Source: M55B157 sp964626275 (GTDB taxonomy: Bacteria; Actinomycetota; Actinomycetes; S36-B12). Taken from it: a stretch of DNA of 21,149 nt. The notes beneath the pieces were generated by a model, which was given only the letters and a program-made list of their open reading frames with translations, searched no databases and had not been told where the DNA came from. The stretch lies in contig CAZVCZ010000018.1 in assembly GCA_964626275.1 (NCBI GenBank), positions 1-21,149 of the forward strand. Direction: 5' to 3'. Shown in pieces: positions 16,982 to 21,149 of this stretch. A program made the position numbers and the translations under genes. The first letter of the stretch is position 1; every line of letters begins with the position of its first letter.

Positions 16982-18832
16982 GTGACCGCCCCCCAGAACG
17001 CCACGCGCGCTGACCTGCGCAATATCGCCATCGTCGCTCACGTCGACCACGGCAAGACCACCCTTGTCGACGCGCTGCTGTGGCAGTCCGGGGCATTCCG
17101 CGAGAACGCGGATATTGCAGAGCGGGTCATGGACTCGATGGATCTCGAGCGCGAGAAGGGCATCACGATCCTCGCGAAGAACACCGCGGTGAGATACGAC
17201 GGAACGACCATCAACATCATCGACACCCCCGGGCACGCCGATTTCGGCGGCGAGGTCGAACGTGGCCTGGAGATGGTCGACGGCGTTCTGCTGCTCGTCG
17301 ACGCGTCCGAGGGCCCGCTGCCCCAGACCAGGTTCGTCCTGCGCAAGGCGCTCGCGAAGGGACTCCCCGTCGTCCTGGTGATCAACAAGGTCGATCGACC
17401 GGATGCGCGCATCGCCGAGGTCGTCGACGAGGTCTACGAACTGTTCCTCGATCTGGATGCGAACGAGAGTCAGATCGATTTCCCGATCGTGTACGCATCG
17501 GCGAAGAACGGTCGCGCGAGCATGGAACGTCCGGCCGACGGAGGGCTTCCTGACAGCGAGAATCTCGCCCCGCTGGTTCGCACCATTCTCGACACCGTGC
17601 CGGCGCCGACCTACGTCGAGGGTGCGCCACTCCAGGCGCATGTGACGAATCTTGATGCATCTCCCTATCTCGGTCGACTCGCGCTGTGTCGTGTGCACGC
17701 CGGTGAGATTCGCAAGGGTCAGTCCGTGGCCTGGTGCCGTGCGGACGGAACCGTTGAACGCGCGCGCATCTCGGAATTGCTGATGACCGAAGCCCTGGAA
17801 CGGGTTCCGGTGGAGCAGGCGGGCCCCGGCGACATCATCGCGGTCGCCGGCCTGCCGGACATCACGATCGGGGAGACACTGGCCGATCCGGAGGACCCCC
17901 GGCCGCTGCCGGTGATCACCGTCGACGAGCCGAGCATCTCGATGACCGTCGGCATCAACACCTCGCCGCTCGCCGGTCGCAGCGGGTCGAAGCTGACAGC
18001 TCGGCTGGTGAAGACCCGGTTGGACGCGGAAACGATCGGCAACGTGAGCATCCGCGTCCTGCCCACTGATCGCCCGGATACCTGGGAGGTGCAGGGTCGA
18101 GGTGAACTTCAACTTGCGATCCTCGTCGAGATCATGCGACGCGAGGGATTCGAACTCACCGTGGGGAAACCGCAGGTGGTCACGCGCATCATCGATGGCG
18201 CGGTGCACGAACCGGTGGAGCGGTTGAGCATCGACGTCCCCGAGGACTATCTCGGTGTCGTGACGCAGCTGATGGCGCTGCGCAAGGGACGCCTGGAGCA
18301 GATGGTGAACCACGGAACAGGGTGGGTTCGCATGGAATATCTGGTCCCGGCGCGTGGTCTCATCGGATTCCGCACCGAGTTCCTCACCGAAACACGCGGA
18401 ACCGGACTACTGCACCATGTCTTCGATCGGTACGAACCCTGGCATGGGGAGTTGCGAACACGGCCGACCGGATCGCTGGTTGCCGATCGTGCGGGGCAGG
18501 CCACCGGTTTCGCCCTGGCGAACCTGCAGGAGCGCGGCACGATGTTCGTCGGTCCGGGAACTGAAGTCTACGAGGGGATGATCGTCGGCGAGAACTCCCG
18601 CTCGGATGATCTCGATGTGAATCCGACAAAGGAGAAGAAGCTCACCAACATGCGCTCATCAACCGGAGACGTCCTCGTGCCGCTCATCCCGCATCGTGTC
18701 CTGTCGTTGGAGCAGGCGCTGGAATTCTGCCGCGAGGACGAGTGCGTCGAGGTCACCCCCGAGGCGGTGCGACTGCGCGCGGTACAACTCGCCGCGACCG
18801 ACCGAGCGAAGAGTCGGTCCCGCCGCAAGTAG
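16982..18832 (+). CDS. typA: Ribosome-associated translational GTPase TypA/BipA
   Basis: TypA/BipA is an EF-G-like GTPase that binds the ribosomal A site and helps 50S assembly and stress or cold growth. The 616-residue protein is full length. GTPase motifs are G1 AHVDHGKTT (19-27), G2 within REKGITI (57-63), G3 DTPGHADF (81-88) and G4 NKVD (135-138). Domain II follows (QAHVTNLDASPYLGRLALCRVHAG). The EF-G-like domains III and V contain GRGELQLAILVEIMRREG and VPARGLIGFRTEFLTETRG. The BipA-specific C-terminal domain includes ENSRSDDLDVNPTKEKKLTNMR, with its terminal basic tail RAKSRSRRK. GTG 16982 is chosen from family alignment and the TACCCT-6-GTG spacing. A paralogous typA beside mshB is also known to me in other actinobacteria. 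Confidence 0.97.
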   Translation: MTAPQNATRADLRNIAIVAHVDHGKTTLVDALLWQSGAFRENADIAERVMDSMDLEREKGITILAKNTAVRYDGTTINIIDTPGHADFGGEVERGLEMVDGVLLLVDASEGPLPQTRFVLRKALAKGLPVVLVINKVDRPDARIAEVVDEVYELFLDLDANESQIDFPIVYASAKNGRASMERPADGGLPDSENLAPLVRTILDTVPAPTYVEGAPLQAHVTNLDASPYLGRLALCRVHAGEIRKGQSVAWCRADGTVERARISELLMTEALERVPVEQAGPGDIIAVAGLPDITIGETLADPEDPRPLPVITVDEPSISMTVGINTSPLAGRSGSKLTARLVKTRLDAETIGNVSIRVLPTDRPDTWEVQGRGELQLAILVEIMRREGFELTVGKPQVVTRIIDGAVHEPVERLSIDVPEDYLGVVTQLMALRKGRLEQMVNHGTGWVRMEYLVPARGLIGFRTEFLTETRGTGLLHHVFDRYEPWHGELRTRPTGSLVADRAGQATGFALANLQERGTMFVGPGTEVYEGMIVGENSRSDDLDVNPTKEKKLTNMRSSTGDVLVPLIPHRVLSLEQALEFCREDECVEVTPEAVRLRAVQLAATDRAKSRSRRK

Positions 18833-18841
18833 CCCCCTGGA

Positions 18842-18910
18842 ATCCGCTCACCAAACGGCCGCCATTCGGTGAGCGGATCGTCTGTACAGCGACCATTTCG
18901 TGAGCGGATC
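18842..18910. terminator. Inverted plus direct repeats between typA and peptidase gene
   Basis: ATCCGCTCACC (18842-18852) and GGTGAGCGGAT (18868-18878) form an 11-bp perfect stem, a probable bidirectional terminator between converging genes. The right arm recurs 31 bp on: CCATTCGGTGAGCGGATC (18862-18879) and CCATTTCGTGAGCGGATC (18893-18910) differ only at three central positions. So there are three copies of a TGAGCGGAT unit, one inverted. The linker contains CTGTACAG. Competing hairpins could form. Confidence 0.65.
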
Positions 18911-18923
18911 CTGGGTATTCCGA

Positions 18924-21068
18924 CTAGGTCAGGTGGGTGAGGAGGAAGTCTCGCTGGGCGAGTAGCAGGTTCTCTGCGACGACCTCCTGGGGTGTCATGT
19001 GCGTCACTCCCGACAGTGGAAGCACGCTATGGGTCCGCCCCGCGGCGAGCAGGGCTGAGGAGAGTTGCAGTGAGTGTGCGACCACGACGTTGTCATCGGC
19101 CAGTCCGTGGATGAGCAGTAGTGGGCGCTGAAGCCGCTCAGCGTCGAGCAGGAGCGAGCAGTGGTCGTAGTCGTTCGCCGCGACGGCCGGATCACCGAGG
19201 TAGCGCTCGGTGTACGCGGTGTCATAGAGCCGCCATTCGGTCACCGGTGCGCCAGCCACCGCGGCGTGGACACGATCCGGCTCGCGCAACACGGCAAGAG
19301 CAGCGAGATACCCGCCGAAGGACCATCCGTGGATGCCGACTTGATCGGGGTCGGTGTCGTCAGGATGAGCGGTAAGAACGGCATCGAGCGCGCTGATCTG
19401 ATCCTCGAGCACCGGCGTCGCGAGGTCGCCGAGAACTGCGCGCTCCCAGGCCGGTCCCCGGCCCGGTGTTCCGCGGCCATCGGCGATCACCACGCAGAAG
19501 CCCTGATCGGCCCACCACTGATCGGTGGCGAAGGCGAGGCGGGAGTCGACGACCCGCCGGGCATGCGGGCCGCCATAGGGCGCCAGCAGCACCGGAAGCT
19601 TCTTCGAACCCCGAATGTGGTCGCGTGGCCACAGGATCGCGGTCGGCAGAGCGGCCGTGCCAGTGCGAGTGATCGCGACCTCCGGGGCCACGACGGGCTC
19701 CTCGGCATACGAGGCAATCTCGGCGAGGGGGATCACCTGTCCATCCCACCGGGCGATCCGAACCGAGGTCGCGACCGAACTGCCACGATCGGTGACCGGG
19801 CGCGCGGAACTGATCACGAGGATCCGGTCGGCTCGACGCGCACTGCTCACTCCGGACTCGGCGAGTGGATGCCAGTCGTCAGCATCGAGGAGCACGGGAA
19901 TCTCCTCGGTCGAATCCGACGATCCGTGCACCAGCATGCCGTCGTCATCGATATCGCTCACCGACCTCACCTGGAAACCGATCGGACTGATTGCGGCACC
20001 ATCGACGAAGACGCGGTCGGTGTCGCTGTCGGAATCCCGGAGTACTTCGACGAGGCGACCATGTCGGTCGAGTGCGGGAACTCCGGGAACGATGTCGACC
20101 CAGGCGTCATCTCGATGCTCGGCGATGACCTCACTCGAGGCCGCGCGGGGATCAAGACGCAGAACCTGCTGGTGGCGCTGATCGCGGCTGAGGATCGCGA
20201 TGACGGGATCAGCGCCAGCCTCCCGGCCGACATGCACGCTGGTGAGGTAGGGGAAGGCGTCGTGAGCCCAGTCGATGTGGCGGGCGGACTGCTCTCCGGC
20301 AGGATCGAGGAGCCACAGGGACACGTCGGCGTTGGGGCGCCCTGCTGCCGGATAGCGCTGCTCCCGGGGAGGTGCTGAGGGGTGGGCTGGATCGGCGATC
20401 CACCAGGTGTCCACGGTCGAGTTGTCCACTCGCTCGGCGAGGATCGCCGATCCATCGGCGAGCCACCACCAGCCGCGCATGCGAGAGAACTCCTCGGCGG
20501 CGATGAAGTCGGCGAGCCCCCACGTCACCGTGTCCGATTCGGCAGTCGCGATCGTCGACGTCAGTCCTGTCGCGAGGTCGGTGACGATGAAGTTTCCATC
20601 CACGACGCTGCCGACTCGTGAACCGTCAGGAGAGATGCGCGGGTCCACGGCCCCGGGGGGAAGGGGCAACTCCCGCGCGATGGGTGCGGCCTGCTGATCG
20701 GTTGCCGGCGTGGGGAGATCGACGACGAAGACACGACCGCCCAGGGCGAAGCACGCCGCCGACATATTGGCATCGGTGGTGAAGGCAGCGATTCCCTCGC
20801 CCACCTCGCGCATGCGTTCCCGACGAGCACGCTCGGCGTCTGGGATGTTCTCGGTTCCCCCGATCAGGGCCCGGGCGTCGACGAGCCGATGCTCGCGCGG
20901 CTCGGCAGGATCCGCGAGATCGAGCAGCCACAGATCGCCGACGGCATCGGTGCCCGACGAACTGCGGACGAACACCACGCGTGCTCCGTCGGGGGCCGGG
21001 GTGATCAGGCGAGGTGCGCCGAGCCGGAAACCGCGGGTGCGCGCACGCTGGCGGGGGTAACTCTCCAT
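18924..21068 (-). CDS. S9B-family (DPP IV-like) prolyl oligopeptidase
   Basis: The 714-residue serine peptidase has a beta-propeller N-terminal domain and an alpha/beta-hydrolase C-terminal domain, like dipeptidyl peptidase IV, which removes dipeptides ending in Pro or Ala. The catalytic triad is readable: Ser583 in GWSFGGY (581-587), Asp658 in HGLADDN and His690 in SGVTH. The propeller carries the double-glutamate helix AEEFSRMRGWWW (E192, E193), which in DPP IV anchors the substrate amino terminus and supports dipeptidyl peptidase activity. No signal peptide is seen, so it should act in the cytoplasm. The ATG at 21068 is preceded by AGGA at seven bases. Its 3' end faces typA across a repeat-rich gap; its 5' end is 54 bp from the divergent mshB-like start. 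In vivo substrates are unknown. Confidence 0.93.
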   Translation of the reverse strand: MESYPRQRARTRGFRLGAPRLITPAPDGARVVFVRSSSGTDAVGDLWLLDLADPAEPREHRLVDARALIGGTENIPDAERARRERMREVGEGIAAFTTDANMSAACFALGGRVFVVDLPTPATDQQAAPIARELPLPPGAVDPRISPDGSRVGSVVDGNFIVTDLATGLTSTIATAESDTVTWGLADFIAAEEFSRMRGWWWLADGSAILAERVDNSTVDTWWIADPAHPSAPPREQRYPAAGRPNADVSLWLLDPAGEQSARHIDWAHDAFPYLTSVHVGREAGADPVIAILSRDQRHQQVLRLDPRAASSEVIAEHRDDAWVDIVPGVPALDRHGRLVEVLRDSDSDTDRVFVDGAAISPIGFQVRSVSDIDDDGMLVHGSSDSTEEIPVLLDADDWHPLAESGVSSARRADRILVISSARPVTDRGSSVATSVRIARWDGQVIPLAEIASYAEEPVVAPEVAITRTGTAALPTAILWPRDHIRGSKKLPVLLAPYGGPHARRVVDSRLAFATDQWWADQGFCVVIADGRGTPGRGPAWERAVLGDLATPVLEDQISALDAVLTAHPDDTDPDQVGIHGWSFGGYLAALAVLREPDRVHAAVAGAPVTEWRLYDTAYTERYLGDPAVAANDYDHCSLLLDAERLQRPLLLIHGLADDNVVVAHSLQLSSALLAAGRTHSVLPLSGVTHMTPQEVVAENLLLAQRDFLLTHLT

Positions 21069-21109
21069 CCGCTCATCCTGTAGTACTCGGAGCTGTCTTG
21101 AACCCTCGG

Positions 21110-21115
21110 TAGGGT
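21110..21115 (+). promoter_or_regulatory. -10 element for leaderless mshB-like gene
   Basis: TAGGGT (TANNNT) is followed by seven bases (GTCGAAC) and the GTG start at 21123. No ribosome site is present. This is the third plus-strand gene here with such spacing. Confidence 0.45.
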
Positions 21116-21122
21116 GTCGAAC

Positions 21123-21149
21123 GTGACTGACCGACGCCTCATGCTCGTA
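21123..21149 (+). CDS. mshB: Partial 5' end, probably mycothiol deacetylase MshB
   Basis: Only nine codons are in the window, V-T-D-R-R-L-M-L-V. MshB, the zinc deacetylase that makes GlcN-Ins in mycothiol synthesis, usually starts with a short tail and then a strand R-L-(L/M)-(L/F)-V followed by HAHPDDE. The reading fits this pattern, and I recall mshB near typA in actinobacteria. The next residues, outside the window, would decide; any LmbE-type deacetylase or other protein starting with a strand RLMLV is also possible. Confidence 0.5.

Noticed and set aside
16535..18313. Open frame of 592 codons on the minus strand opposite the ABC ATPase and typA
   Set aside because: It spans two real plus-strand genes, has a shadow-type composition and no family features.
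19161..20378. Open frame of 405 codons on the plus strand inside the S9 peptidase gene
   Set aside because: The peptidase on the other strand has a full catalytic triad and normal length; this frame has no domain.

Overview
The window is 21.1 kb of high-GC DNA from an actinobacterium (Actinomycetota). The supporting evidence is strong G/C third-position bias throughout, a neighbourhood of comF, long-form hpf, an orphan LuxR-type regulator and a zinc-less secA, a BldC-like HTH protein, a CpaE-like ATPase with a PGRT-type P-loop, and a probable mshB (mycothiol synthesis) start at the right edge. I cannot name the genus. No tRNA, rRNA, CRISPR, insertion sequence or prophage gene is visible. Almost all the DNA is coding and no gene-free stretch exceeds 200 bp.

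Left part (1-6150): a 3'-truncated ahcY on the minus strand diverges from a plus-strand series comF, hpf, LuxR-type regulator and secA. The roles are S-adenosylhomocysteine recycling, a competence-like phosphoribosyltransferase, ribosome hibernation, an unknown switch with a degenerate receiver domain, and the Sec translocase motor. secA ends in a large inverted repeat that includes its own stop codon.

Middle part (6150-10400): a lipoprotein and a DUF6459-like protein (minus), a conserved actinobacterial protein of unknown function (plus), a BldC-like HTH protein (minus), and a SAF-domain membrane protein overlapping a CpaE-like ATPase (plus). This is the least understood block. The last two resemble Tad/Flp pilus parts CpaB and CpaE, but no other pilus gene is present. 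An AT-rich island at about 7195-7245 probably holds divergent promoters.

Right part (10400-21149): a zinc-free quinone-oxidoreductase-like dehydrogenase (minus), ychF, an AHSA1/SRPBCC protein, a pterin carbinolamine dehydratase (minus, zero-gap convergent), a Nudix hydrolase, a three-gene ABC exporter-type operon (two half-size FtsX/MacB-like permeases and an ATPase, all overlapping), typA/bipA, an S9B prolyl oligopeptidase-like peptidase (minus), and the first nine codons of a gene that looks like mshB.

A recurring feature is a TANNNT hexamer six to eight bases before a start codon with no Shine-Dalgarno sequence (secA, typA, the mshB-like gene, the dehydrogenase, possibly others), which suggests leaderless mRNAs. 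I found no convincing new defence or mobile system. The best leads are the conserved unknown block 6595-10315, the pseudo-receiver regulator, the arranged repeats near 6083, 13886 and 18842, and the leaderless-promoter pattern.
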